From NCBI RefSeq assembly GCF_029633865.1, contig NC_079213.1:111693981-111757980 (forward strand): a DNA stretch of 64,000 nucleotides. The letters run 5' to 3'. The translations under genes and the position numbers were made by a program. Origin of the DNA: Lampris incognitus. Its lineage: Eukaryota; Chordata; Actinopteri; Lampriformes; Lampridae. The notes beneath the pieces are model-generated. The model made no database searches. It had not been told where the DNA came from and saw only the letters and a list, made by a program, of their open reading frames with translations. This document shows positions 11,386-21,390 of this stretch, piece by piece. Numbering within the stretch: the stretch's first letter is position 1; the number at the start of each line of letters is the position of its first letter.

Positions 11386-11504
11386 ATGAAAGTGGTATTT
11401 TCTGTTTTATTAAGATCAACAACTGGAGGTCATGGTTTACCCAAACCTACTGCATCACACCACAGTGTTGTAGCTCATCAGCAGGGCGTGTGGGGAGAAG
11501 CTAC

Positions 11505-11572
11505 ACCACAGACAGACAGACAGATGGAAAGACAGAGAGGCAGGCAGACAAACAGACAGACAGATCCTGGGA
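11505..11572 (+). repeat. (ACAG)n-rich microsatellite
   Basis: Imperfect CAGA/ACAG repeats interrupted by ATGGAAAG and GGCAGG. Confidence 0.8.
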
Positions 11573-11579
11573 GGATAAT

Positions 11580-12960
11580 TAGAGGGACAGCGTTCTGAGC
11601 AGTCGGGGCTGACAATAATCCAAGACCTGACAAGAATACACATGTGACTTTGGCCCTGCAGGACTTGGCTCATTAATTGCCGGCATAAAGCCCCCCTGAA
11701 GCTGCAGTCTTTCCCAGTCATCTCCCCAGAGGAGTGAGGATTCAAAGCAAGAATGGGGCCGGAGAGAGGAGGCAGACGCGACATAATGTTGTGTAACTTG
11801 GTTAATGACACTTAGATAGAAAAATAAACTGGTTGTTTTTTTTGGGGGGGGGGGTTCTTCCTCTTTTTTTTTATTCCTCAGTTGAATTATACAATTATGC
11901 AATTGGGGAAAATATGAAATGGCTGAAATGATTTGAAATGTCTGAGCTTCTGGAGGCGGTATTTGATTTGACGTGCCATCCACTTCAACAGCACCCATAT
12001 ACAGGTTATCTTTGAGGAGGAAAGGATAAAGGAAAGGCAGCTTTGTGTATTGATCCATTTTCAAGTGTTCGATCTCCAGACAGACAGCGATGAGAAGTGG
12101 TCAGGGAACGCGAGGTATATTTCTCACGCCTCGAAACGTTAAGACGAACCGAGAAATATATTGAAGGAGACTGGGTGTTTCCTTTGTCACCTGAGCTAGG
12201 ACGTCGATTTCAAAGCGAGGCCACCTCGACATGCGCGGACACCCAGGACGAGACCTCTCCTTTGTGTTCTCCAGTCCACATGATCGTTTCTGTCGAAAGA
12301 ACCAAGGGAGGGACATGTCTCCTTTGTGGTGAACGACAAGTTGTTCCTTACTTGGAAGCGAGACATTGAAAGAGACGGTACAGAGAGAGGTGGCCAGAGT
12401 TGAGTTTACCTTCTCTGAACCTGCGAGTAACCCGGGCATCAAGAACCAGTCGGCAGAACCGCCGAAAGGAACAGAGGGGATCGATCAGAGGCAGGAAATG
12501 GGCTGTGATAAATTAAAACAGACTGGGAAATTCTGCTGTAATTATGTCTGAGTTCAATTACCCTTTACATGATTGTTGAAGAGGCCAGATGCTCTGTGAT
12601 TCGAGCAAGTGGAAGCAAGAGAGCAATTTCTGCACATAAATTACACTTGAGCAGAAGATCTGGCAGCACCTGGGTGTAAGCGTTAGACTCGAGTGCAGTA
12701 AAGTTGTTTGATGCAGAGCACCAAACCTGAACCTGTAGTCTCACATTTAACTACGCCATCTGGGTAGACAGGTATGTGTGTGTGTATGGGGGGGGGGGGG
12801 CAGGGGGGTTGCAGCCCCTCCAAAAATGTGTGTGAGTGCGTCTAACAATACACGCCGCTGTAAGATCTTTAATATATTGTGTGGATGAGACCGTGTTGAA
12901 TCGTCACTGGTGAGAACACTGGCAAGATATATATTCCTGCAAGCTCCTGCACCACTATTC
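11580..12960. other. No gene supported; unclassified DNA
   Basis: Two short open frames overlap at 12101-12442 (minus) and 12097-12369 (plus), but neither shows a known domain, splice context or composition that would support it. A G-run with T-run lies at 11837-11870 and another G-run at 12787-12798. Confidence 0.3.
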
Positions 12961-12961
12961 T

Positions 12962-13300
12962 CTCACGTCAAGATTCAAGATCACTTTATTTGTCCCGAGG
13001 GAAATTTGTCTGGGACATAAAGGCTGCCACATAAAGATACATACATTATAGCGCAGTAACAGACATAAAGTGCAGAGCACGGACAAGCGCAGACATAAAG
13101 TGCATTCAGACACGTGCAACAAGGCCCCTCATTTCACCCGCTCCTTATGTCCTGAGTTTAACAGGAGATCACTGATGGAGGGATGAAAGAGTTTTTATGC
13201 CCGTTCAGGCTTCTCTCCCTGTATTTAATTGGCATCCCGCAGCGTCTACCTGATGGGGGCGGTTCGTATTCTGAGTACAGGACATGAGAGGGGTCAGCGG
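12962..13300 (-). mobile_element. LINE 3' end (last codons plus tail)
   Basis: The minus strand carries a short C-terminal block ('PSGRRCGMPIKYRERSLNGH' then 'KNSFIPPSVISCLLNSG') that matches the 'GxRYR..NSFxP' end of Rex1/L2-type LINE proteins. It is followed by a 3' UTR and the tail 'CGGGACAAATAAAGTGATCT' with TGAATC. The rest of the element is missing. Confidence 0.55.
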
Positions 13301-13615
13301 TATCCTCTGCATTATTGTTCACGGCTTGGTTTTGGTCTTGCAGTTTCATCTTAGGAAGGATTTTTCCACAGAAACACCACTGACAAAAGATGCAAGTAAG
13401 ATGTGCTGTATCACCTTAGACATGTTCAAACAAGCCGTTTTTAAGTGTTTTTCACGTGTCAGCTTGCATTTCTGGGTTGTCGGTTTACAGGATTCGGGTG
13501 TGCTATCTTTAGCTCTGCTGTAAAAGCATCTATTCTATGACGTCAGTGTTAAGTATTCAGCCAGGATATTGTATAAATATTGAATGATAGCAACTCAATT
13601 TAAAATTTGTACGAG
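13301..13615. other. No gene seen
   Basis: Unique sequence without recognisable features. Confidence 0.3.
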
Positions 13616-13993
13616 GTGTCCGGGTAGCGTAGTGGTCTATTTAGTTGCCTGCCAACACGGGGATTGGCGGTTCGAATCCCCATGTTACCTCCGGCTTGGT
13701 CGGGCGTCCCTACAGACACAATTGGCCGTGTCAGTGGATGGGAAGCCGGATGTGGGTATGTGTCCTGGTCGCTGCACTAGTGCCTCCTCTGGGCGGTCGG
13801 GGCGCCTGTTCGAGGGGGGGGGACTGGGGGGGGATAGCGTGATCCAACAGTGGCTGGTGACTCCACATGGAGGAGGCATGTGATAGCCTGCAGCCCTCCC
13901 CGGATCGGCAGAGGGGTGGAGCAGCGACCGGGCTCGGAAGAGTAGGGTAATTGGCCGGATACAATTGAGGAGAAAAGGGGCAGGGGCAAAAAC
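13616..13993 (+). mobile_element. tRNA-derived SINE (family S1), full length
   Basis: The head has a pol III A box (TAGCGTAGTGGT, 13626-13637) and B box (GGTTCGAATCC, 13670-13680). The family body follows ('GGTCGGGCGTCCCTACAGAC', 'GTGTCCTGGTCGCTGCAC') and the 3' end is GGATACAATTGAGGAGAAAAGG. Flanks read AAAATTTGTAC on the left and AAAACTTGTGC on the right, an aged target duplication (9 of 11). Relative to the copies at 30346 and 47919 it lacks the segment with the 'CTCACTGTCAGGTGAAAAG' block. Confidence 0.8.
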
Positions 13994-14369
13994 TTGTGCT
14001 CAATACTGGACCTATTTCCAATGAAGTTCAGACAATGAACCTGTATCGTTCTGTATGCAGCTATGACACAAGGTAGACGAGTTGTTGGTCTTGGTGTGGT
14101 CCCAAGAAAAAAAATGTAGAGGTTGAACAATCAGTAATCCAGACCCAGTCCAACTGCAAGGAGCACTTTGCATTATGGGTCAAACATGCAGTGAACAATG
14201 GCTCAGAAGAAGTATTTTTCCACTGAGGCAACCAAAGCAGAAAATGAATCGAGAGGCAGGAAATAAAAAAGTTTAGCAACACAATTGTTCGCTTCGGGAT
14301 TCAGCATTTTGTTCACATACACAGGAAAGCAGGACAAGGAGCGATTACCAAAACTGACAACACACATAT
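13994..14369. other. No gene seen
   Basis: Unique sequence; nothing recognised. Confidence 0.3.
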
Positions 14370-14458
14370 GCAGTCAGTTTGATGCTCTGTGTTTGCTTGA
14401 TAATGGAAAAGTGTAATTTCCAACACCAACTGTTTGACCAGCAGGCCACGAACCGTGG
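14370..14458 (+). repeat. 89-bp direct repeat, left copy flanking the Penelope-like element
   Basis: The 89 bases starting GCAGTCAGTTTGATGC and ending CACGAACCGTGG recur at 15894-15982 with a single T/C difference (left copy GCTTGAT, right copy GCTCGAT). The copies lie immediately outside the Penelope-like element, one on each side. Confidence 0.9.
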
Positions 14459-14542
14459 CTGAATGTTCTCATTCATCCAGGTCATGGTTATCCAAAGGAG
14501 TTGAATCAAGTGCAACTGGACTTGGTATATATCCGTGAAGAC

Positions 14543-14573
14543 GTTTCGCCTCTCATCCAAGAGGCTTCCTCAG
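14543..14573 (-). ncRNA. Hammerhead-ribozyme-like core in the inverted pLTR
   Basis: Minus strand: CUGAGGA, one extra A, a 6-bp stem GCCUCU/AGAGGC with loop UGGAUG, then GAAAC. The order CUGANGA - stem II - GAAA is the hammerhead core, and pLTRs of Penelope-like elements are known to carry hammerhead motifs. Against it: the extra A before stem II, and no clean stem III ending in the UH cleavage dinucleotide. Activity is doubtful; the motif may be a decayed version. Confidence 0.35.
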
Positions 14574-14760
14574 TTCGTGCCTTTCTGACTAGACCAAGCT
14601 AGTCTGACTGGCTGGTGATGAGACTCAGTATTTATCCTCTAGGAGTCGTTGTCAGAGCTATAGATATGCGTAGCTCTTTGTGATCTGATGTTTACCAACG
14701 CCCATCGCTAACAGAGCCATAGATATGAGTGGCTCTTTTGTGTACCGATGTTTGGCCGCG

Positions 14761-15809
14761 CCCGTCGCCGTGCAATGGGCTCACCAGTATCGCCCGTTGT
14801 GGCCAACTTATATATGGAAGAGGTAGAACACAGAGCCCTGAACTCCTTAAGAGGAACACCTCCGAGCCACTGGTTCAGATATGTGGACGACACATGGGTC
14901 AAAATCCAAACACAAGAGGTGCAAGCATTTACCAAACACATCAACTCAGTGAACAAGAACACGTTCACAAGGGAAGGCGTAAAGAACAACAGTTTGCCCT
15001 TCTTGGACTGTGACGTCCACATTGGGGAAAACAGGAGCCTCCACATTGGGGTTTACAGGAAACCTACACACACAGACCAATATCTACTTTTCGACTCACA
15101 CCACCCTCTGGATCACAAACTGAGTGTCATCAGAACTCTGCAACACAGAATTGACAATGTGCCCAGCAGCACTCAGGCCCAACGAGAAGAACACAAAAAC
15201 CTGAGGGGAGCTTTACAAACCTGCGGCTACCCCAGTTGGACCTTTGTGAAAACTGCAACACGTTCCACAAAGACCAACCAGGTGAGCGATGAGGAGAAAA
15301 GGAACAGAAGGAACAGCACAGTCATCCCGTACGTTTATGGGCTCTCTGAGAAACTCAGGAGAATTTTCAACAAACACCACATCCCGGTATACTTCAAACC
15401 CAGCAACACACTCCGACAAAGACTGGTTCATCCCAAAGACCATGTACCACACAACTGGAAAAGCAGTCTGGTGTATGCCGTACAATACAATGAGGATTGC
15501 ACTGACCTATACATAGGAGAAACCAAACAACCACTACACAAACAGATGGCCCAACACAGAAGGCCAAACTCCTCAGGACAAGACTCAGCAGTCTGTCTAC
15601 ACCTAAAGGAGAAGACACACTCCTTCGAGGACAGCAACATACACATTTTGGACAGGGAAGATAGATGGTTTGAAAGAGGGGTGAAGGAAGCCATCTATGC
15701 GAAACTGGAAAAAACCATCCCTCAACAGAAGAGGAGGTCTGCGACACCACCTATCTCCCACTTACAATGCCGTCCTTTCATCTCTACCCAGGAGACTCAA
15801 GAAGCCTAG
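14761..15809 (+). CDS. PLE polyprotein remnant: RT C-terminal half plus GIY-YIG endonuclease
   Basis: The plus-strand frame is open from about 14748 to the stop at 15807-15809. The first PLE residues are 'AMGSPVSPVVANLYMEEVE' (RT motif upstream of the active site), then 'RYVDDTWVKIQ' with the catalytic YVDD at about 14880-14891, 'LPFLDCDVHI' and 'VYRKPTHTDQYLLFDSHHPL'. The C-terminal domain is a GIY-YIG nuclease: 'LVYAVQYNEDCTDLYIGET' near 15465-15525 with VYA/YIG as the two signature triplets, then 'AQHRR' and 'EDRWFERGVKEAIYAKLE', which hold the expected Arg and Glu. This RT plus GIY-YIG pairing defines canonical Penelope-like elements. The N-terminal part of RT is missing, so the apparent start codon is not a real start. 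Role in life: target-primed copying of the element in the nucleus. Confidence 0.85.
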
Positions 15810-15893
15810 CCTCCAAGAACAACAGTCGGTCACTAACGGCTCCCACGACTCTCATGACCACTGAATAATGAAGTCGAAACGAACACCCCCAAC

Positions 15894-15982
15894 GCAGTCA
15901 GTTTGATGCTCTGTGTTTGCTCGATAATGGAAAAGTGTAATTTCCAACACCAACTGTTTGACCAGCAGGCCACGAACCGTGG
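15894..15982 (+). repeat. 89-bp direct repeat, right copy
   Basis: Partner of 14370-14458 with 88 of 89 identical bases. Either a long target-site duplication made on PLE insertion or a trace of ectopic recombination. Confidence 0.9.
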
Positions 15983-16870
15983 TTTTGAAAAAGCCCTACA
16001 TCTGTCCCTGCAGAATCTGTAGGCTGCTGAGCAGCGCCTTTGCAGGACTTTACCGACACTGACATCAGAGAAAGGAGAAGGGGACTATCTGTAGCGAGCT
16101 GGTCGAGCGCCGAGTCTGAGGTGGATTATGAGCGTCTGTGGGGTATCGAGAGTGTTGTGGAGCGTAATATTAGGTCCAGTGTCTCACAATAGCGAGCCAG
16201 CGAGCCGCTGCAGCCTATGGACATCGCTAGCGCCGTAGTCTATGACACACAGCACCTCTCAGTGGGAAGGAAAATACCACTAAAGAAAAAAAAAACAGAA
16301 GGAGAGAGGGTTTTTTTTTTGCCAAAATATGCAGAGGAGAGTAAGAGTGTGAAGTGGCGGTTTATAGATAACTGGACAGCATATAGGAACATTCCCAAAT
16401 ACCCACTTTAAAAAAAGAGGAAGTGTACTGCCAAAATGTAATACGACCAAACTCTGACCGGTCAGAATGTTTCATACTTTTCATGTTACTCTGGTGAAAA
16501 CTATTTTATAAAACGTGCAAGTACTGGTGCAGTGGTTTTAGGGCTTAGACCTATAAAAAGAAAGCAATTCGGTACTTTTTAATAACCAGTAATTTTTTAT
16601 TACGTTTCTGACTCTGCTGTAGCAATATCACCTCTCTTCTGTCGTCCTTACAGGCCGCCTTACTGAATGTAAATGAATCGAGTCATTTTAGTGTCCACTT
16701 CAACTGTGTTTCTGTCTTCCATTACCTCCCTCTCTTCCTCCTTTCCCCCTGCATTCTTCTCTTCGCATCTTTGTATATTACACAGCTGGCATGCGTTTGC
16801 TTTGGCCAGTGGCTTGCTGACACGTAGGAGGCTGATCGTTCAGTCTGCAAACTACCAGAAGAAACCTCCG
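15983..16870. other. No gene supported
   Basis: A plus-strand stretch near 16110-16250 is open for about 45 codons but matches nothing I recognise. The rest is AT-rich unique DNA. Confidence 0.3.
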
Positions 16871-16883
16871 AGAGAGAGGGAAA

Positions 16884-16916
<33 letters not shown>
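16871..16916 (+). repeat. (GA)n microsatellite
   Basis: Perfect GA run at 16886-16916 preceded by imperfect AGAGAGGG units; the LINE fragment follows directly. Confidence 0.9.
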
Positions 16917-16918
<2 letters not shown>

Positions 16919-16929
16919 AGCCCCAGGTC

Positions 16930-18386
16930 TCCCCCTGTATGACATGGAAGTGAAATTTTTGCTTTATGCAGATGATCTAGTTTTATTGTCACCAACCGCA
17001 GCTGGGCTGCAACAACTACTAGACCTGCTTGAGGACTATTGCCAGCACTGGGCCCTGGCAATAAATCCAAAAAAGACAAAAGTAATGATCTTCCAGAAGA
17101 AGCCCAGATGTCAGGAAAATAGATACCAGTTGACTCTAGGTAGCATCACCTTAGAGCATAGGATGCAGTATACTTACCTGGGTCTAATTATTACAGCATC
17201 AGGGAGTTTCAGTAGGGCAGTGAATAACCTAAAACAAAAAGCACGCAGAGCTCTATATGCAATTAAAAATAAATTCTTTAACATTGATATACCAATCTCC
17301 ATCTGGTGCAAACTGTTTGATAGTGTAATTATGCCCATTGCACTATATAGAAGTGAGGTATGGGGTCCACTCAGTCTTTCCAGCTACACTAGATGGGACA
17401 AGCATCCAGCAGAAACCCTACATGCTGAATTCTGTAGAATGATTCTGAAAATACAAAGAAAACACCAAACAACGCATGTAGGGCAGAATTAGGCCGGTTT
17501 CCGTTATTGATAAATGTACAAAAAAGATCTCTAAATTTCTGGATGCACTTAAATACAAGCCCAACAAATACATTGCACTTTAAAGCTCTGAAAACCCAAG
17601 AACTGAACCCCAAAAAGAGTCCCCTGAAGCAGCTGGCTCTGAGACTCACTAACCCTGTAACAAATACTAAGACCAACCAACCTCAGGCCAGCACTGCATC
17701 CCAAACAAAGTTTAGGATAAATCAGGCTATAAAACAAAGCAAGAACAATTATCTGAAACATTGGAACGCTGAAATCAAAACTCAAAACAAACTAGAAGTC
17801 TATCGGGCCCTAAAAACAAACTATGATTTGGAAGAATACCTCTTAACTGTCAGAGACAGGAAGCAGCGACAGATCCTCACCAAATACAGGCTCAGTGACC
17901 ACAGTCTCGCCATTGAAAAGGGGAGACACAAAAAGACCTGGTGGCCAAAAGAGCATCGAACATGTGGTCAGAGCATGACAGATGAGGTGGAGACAGAGGG
18001 GCACTTCCTCCTTAAATGTGACACACGTGAAAAACAGCGACAGGCTTTTGTCCAGGAGCTGGAACATGTGACTCCAGAGTAGCAGGACATGGAGGACGCA
18101 GGTAAGCTGTGGGTGGTCCTGGGAGGGGGGCCAGCGGCGAGCATTGCAGCAAGATTTATATTATCTTGCCACAACCTGAGAGACAGTGGATGACGGCACC
18201 TATTGCTACTATTGTTGTTTAATATCATAATCATTGTTGTTGTTGCTGTTATTATTATAATCATTGTTGTTGTTGTTATTATTATAATCATTGTTGTATT
18301 GTGTTGTTGTTGTTTTACATGCTTTGGCAATATGTACACAAATGTATGTCATGCCAATAAAGCACATATTGAATTGAATTGAATTG
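16930..18386 (+). mobile_element. LINE fragment, RT palm/thumb to 3' end
   Basis: The plus-strand frame 16944-17491 opens inside RT at the catalytic box ('FLLYADDLVLLSPTAAGLQQ'), continues through 'INPKKTKVMIFQKKPRC' and 'YTYLGLIITASGSFSRA' to 'VIMPIALYRSEVWGPLS'. A one-base shift in the A-rich run near 17458 moves the protein into the next frame, which runs to 18082 ('FWMHLNTSPTNTLHFKALKT', 'EEYLLTVRDRKQRQILTKYR', 'VETEGHFLLKCDTREKQR'), a C-terminal zinc-binding-like block. The 3' end has AATAAA at 18356-18361 and an ATTGA repeat tail. The element is 5' truncated. I cannot name the clade with confidence. Confidence 0.75.
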
Positions 18387-18439
18387 AGAGAGAGAGGGAG
18401 AGAGAGACCGAGACAGAGAGAGAGAGAGAGAGAGAGAGA
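18386..18439 (+). repeat. (GA)n microsatellite
   Basis: GA-rich run directly after the LINE tail, interrupted by GGGAG and ACCGAGAC. Confidence 0.85.
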
Positions 18440-18674
18440 TTTGAAAGAAAACGACCTTTAAAGCAGTAATATGTAGGTTTAAAGTGGGATTATTGCATCA
18501 AAAGGTTATGGGTTTCAGACTTCATGGACAGGTAGCCAACGGCGAAATTGTGCAGATACTCTGGGCCCATTTAGAAACGGAGGAAATGTTCCCTTGCAAG
18601 ACAAAGTCTGCATAGCTGTTTCTTATATTGTCTTTATAGCACATTCAAGTCCAATCTGTATTACAGTAACAACT

Positions 18675-18748
18675 GGTCTTTAGGACTTGGGCCGTTTCCA
18701 AGGGCAACGCGACGCCGGGAGCCATCTTCCGAGGATCAGAGGCATTGT
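18675..18748 (+). repeat. 74-bp direct repeat, left copy bracketing the 14-bp array
   Basis: The block from GGTCTTT through 'GGACTTGGGCCGTTTCCAAG' to GGCATTGT recurs at 20832-20905 with 4 differences in 74. It is not part of the satellite units. Confidence 0.85.
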
Positions 18749-18801
18749 CTACGTTTGCATAAAAGTGTGGTGATAGCTGGCTAGTGTTATCTTTGGAAGT
18801 C

Positions 18802-18818
18802 CCGGTAGGGGGCACTAG
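18802..18818 (+). promoter_or_regulatory. CTCF-like binding motif
   Basis: CCGGTAGGGGGCACTAG agrees with the core of the vertebrate CTCF consensus (CCASNAGRKGGCRSY) at nearly every informative position. It lies between the left 74-bp repeat and the satellite array. Sequence match only; occupancy unknown. Confidence 0.35.
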
Positions 18819-19009
18819 ATACATGTTGCAAGGTGTTTTAGGAATAAACCCGGGGTTCGTTATTCGAGTGTTCGCCTACGATTCTGTCTCCGTCCCCGTT
18901 ATTCATTCACCTCTTTACACCTAGCTAACGTTAATGCTATGGAACATTAATCGTCCATATCATAGTGAGCTAAATCAATCATAGCTAGCTCAAACCGTAT
19001 CCAAGTACA

Positions 19010-20629
19010 ACGTTAGCCAACATCACCATCATCCATCTAACGCAGTTAGACAATCAGTTGTGTGCCTGTGAGACTGTACGGTAACGTTAGCTACGTAACA
19101 TTAGCTACGTAACGCTAGCTAGCGTTATCATCTTCTATCTAACGCGGTTAGACAATCAATTTAACAGTTGTGTGCCTGTGAGACTGTACGGTAACATTAG
19201 CTACATAACGTTAGCTATGTAACATTAGCTATGTAACGTTAGCTTCGTAACATTAGCTACGTAACGCTAGCTAGCGTTATCATCATCCATCTAATGCGGT
19301 TAGACAACCAGTTTAACAGTTGTGTGCTTGTGAGACTGTACGGTAACGTTAGCTACGTAACGTTAGCTATGTAACATTAACTATGTAACGTTAGCTACGT
19401 AACATTAGCTACGTAACGCTAGCTAGCGTTATCATCATGCATCTAAGGCGGTTAGTCAACCAGTTTAACAGTTGTGTGCCTGTGAGACTGTACGGTAACG
19501 TTAGCTACGTAACGTTAGCTATGTAACATTAGCTATGTAACGTTAGCTATGTAACATTAGCTACGTAACGCTAGCTAGCGGTATCATCATCCATCTAATG
19601 CGGTTAGACAACCAGTTTAACAGTTGTGTGCCTGGGAGACTGTACGGTAATGTTAGCTGCGTAACGTTAGCTATGTAACGTTAGCTACGTAACATTAGCT
19701 ACGTAACGCTAGCTAGCGTTATCCTCATCCATCTAATGCGGTTAGACAACCCGTTTAACAGCTGTGTGCCTGTGAGACTGTACGGTAACGTTAACTACGT
19801 AATGCTAGCTAGCGGTATCATCATCCATCTAATGCGTTTAGACACCCAGTTTAACGGTTGTGTGCCTGGGAGACTGTACGGTAACGTTAGCTACGTAACG
19901 TTAGCTATGTAACATTAGCTATGTAACGTTAGCTACGTAACATTAGCTACGTAACGCTAGATAGCGTTATCCTCATCCATCTAATGCGGTTAGACAACCA
20001 GTTTAACAGTTGTGTGCCTGGGAGACTGTACGGTAATGTTAGCTGTGTAACGTTAGCTATGTAACATTAGCTACATAACGTTAGCTAACGCGGTTAGACA
20101 ACCAGTTCAACATTTTTGTGCCTGTGAGACTGTACGGTAACGTTAGCTACGTAACGTTAGCTATGTAACATTAGCTATGTAACGTTAGTTACGTAACGTT
20201 AGCTACGTAACGTTAGCTATGTAACATTAGCTACGTAACGCTAGCTAGCGTTATCATCATCCATCTAAGGCGGTTAGTCAACCAGTTTAACAGTTGTGTG
20301 CCTGTGAGACTGTACGGTAACGTTAGCTACGTAACGTTAGCTATGTAACATTAGCTATGTAACGTTAGCTATGTAACATTAGCTACGTAACGCTAGCTAG
20401 CGGTATCATCATCCATCTAACGCGGTTAGACAACCAGTTTAACAGTTGTGTGCCTGGGAGACTGTACGGTAATGTTAGCTGCGTAACGTTAGCTATGTAA
20501 CATTAGCTACGTAACGTTAGCTATTAACGTTATCATCGTCCATCTAACGCGGTTAGACAACCAGTTTAACAGTTGTGTGCCTGGGAGACTGTACGGTAAC
20601 GTTAGCTACGTAACGCTAGCTAGCATTAT
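19010..20629 (+). repeat. Higher-order satellite of 14-bp palindrome-rich units
   Basis: The array is built at two scales. The small unit is 14 bp, (G/A)TTAGCTA(C/T)GTAAC, repeated one to eight times in a row. Each block ends in the palindrome CGCTAGCTAGCG, followed by a spacer of about 75 bp containing 'CATCCATCTAA.GCGGTTAGA' and 'GTGTGCCTG.GAGACTGTACG'. About 12 copies of the spacer are present, giving units of roughly 95-185 bp that differ mainly in how many 14-mers they hold. No protein coding is implied. Confidence 0.9.
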
Positions 20630-20831
20630 GTGTGAGTGAGAGAAAGGAAAGCTTACCTTTGTGAAAATGCAGAGAACACGCCACCGGAATGTATTTGAAC
20701 GTGATCGATTTGCGTCCCACTGCTGCAGCCCAGGCCGTCCTGCGCCTCTTCGTTAACTCCTCTGTGTTCGTTCCTTCGTTTCTCTCCCAAGAGGGGAACG
20801 AAAACAAGCGTCCCCGTTCTCGAGCTTAATC

Positions 20832-20905
20832 GGTCTTTCGGACTTGGGCCGTTTCCAAGGGCAACGCGACACCGGGCGCCATCTTCCAAGGATCAGAGGC
20901 ATTGT
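20832..20905 (+). repeat. 74-bp direct repeat, right copy
   Basis: Partner of 18675-18748. The two copies enclose 2083 bp that include the whole array. Confidence 0.85.
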
Positions 20906-21162
20906 GACATCACGACGGAAAGACCGACGACCTCGTTTTCCTGTCACGCATTGTCCATCATAGTGGATCCGGTGACGGATGAAAGAGACTCGCTGAAACC
21001 GCAGATGATGAAACACTGTTCAACAGCATCTCTGCGGAAGGACAAATGGCTCTGTATACCTTGACACCCACCTTCTACCTGTCAAATCCCTTTCATGCCT
21101 TCAAGTCAGATCCCTTTTTAGTCCTGTCAAAAAAATGGCCCTGCTGCGTGGTAATAATCTAA

Positions 21163-21209
<47 letters not shown>

Positions 21210-21388
21210 CAAAGCCACGTTGAAATCCTGAGTGTTAATTTAACTCCATTAACACCCGCCAATTGTCAAACTTGTAAATAGATTGCAATGACAATAATTC
21301 CACCAAATCTAAAAAGTAAGACTTCGCTGAGTCACATACTTATCATACAAGTGTTTACCACATGTATGAGAAGCAGTGTGTGGATACT
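20906..21388. other. No gene seen; (CA)n microsatellite inside
   Basis: A (CA)n run lies at 21166-21206. The rest is unique and without recognisable signals. Confidence 0.4.
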
Positions 21389-21390
21389 TA

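Larger units (their letters stand above)
14459..15893 (+). mobile_element. Penelope-like element (PLE), 5'-truncated, with inverted pLTR at left
   Basis: Bounded exactly by the 89-bp direct repeats. The left 270 bp (14459-14730) is an inverted pLTR-type segment: read on the minus strand it runs from 'CACGAACTGAGG' through the hairpin and GAAAC to 'GATTCAACTCC' and 'ACCATGACCTGGATGAATGA', the usual 3' end of fish PLEs. The right 1.1 kb is a plus-strand coding remnant (separate entry). PLEs characteristically carry pLTRs in partial or inverted arrangement and are often 5' truncated, which fits. There is no frameshift in the visible coding part, so the insertion may be fairly young. Confidence 0.8.

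Noticed and set aside
12097..12442. Opposed frames of 90 and 113 codons
   Set aside because: Overlap each other on opposite strands, no family resemblance, no splice support.
13660..13690. Possible tRNA gene (A and B boxes at tRNA spacing)
   Set aside because: The boxes belong to the head of a SINE found at least three more times in the window, with no cloverleaf.
14680..14745. Plus-strand TGATGAGACTC..GAGTC at 14616-14660 as a second hammerhead
   Set aside because: The GAAA side reads GTTGTC, so the core is not satisfied on this strand.
18675..20905. LTR retrotransposon suggested by 74-bp direct repeats
   Set aside because: No primer-binding site, polypurine tract, TG..CA ends or gag/pol between them.
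20616..21016. Overlapping minus-strand frames next to the satellite
   Set aside because: Basic, Arg-rich composition from CG-rich DNA; nothing recognisable and no splice signals.
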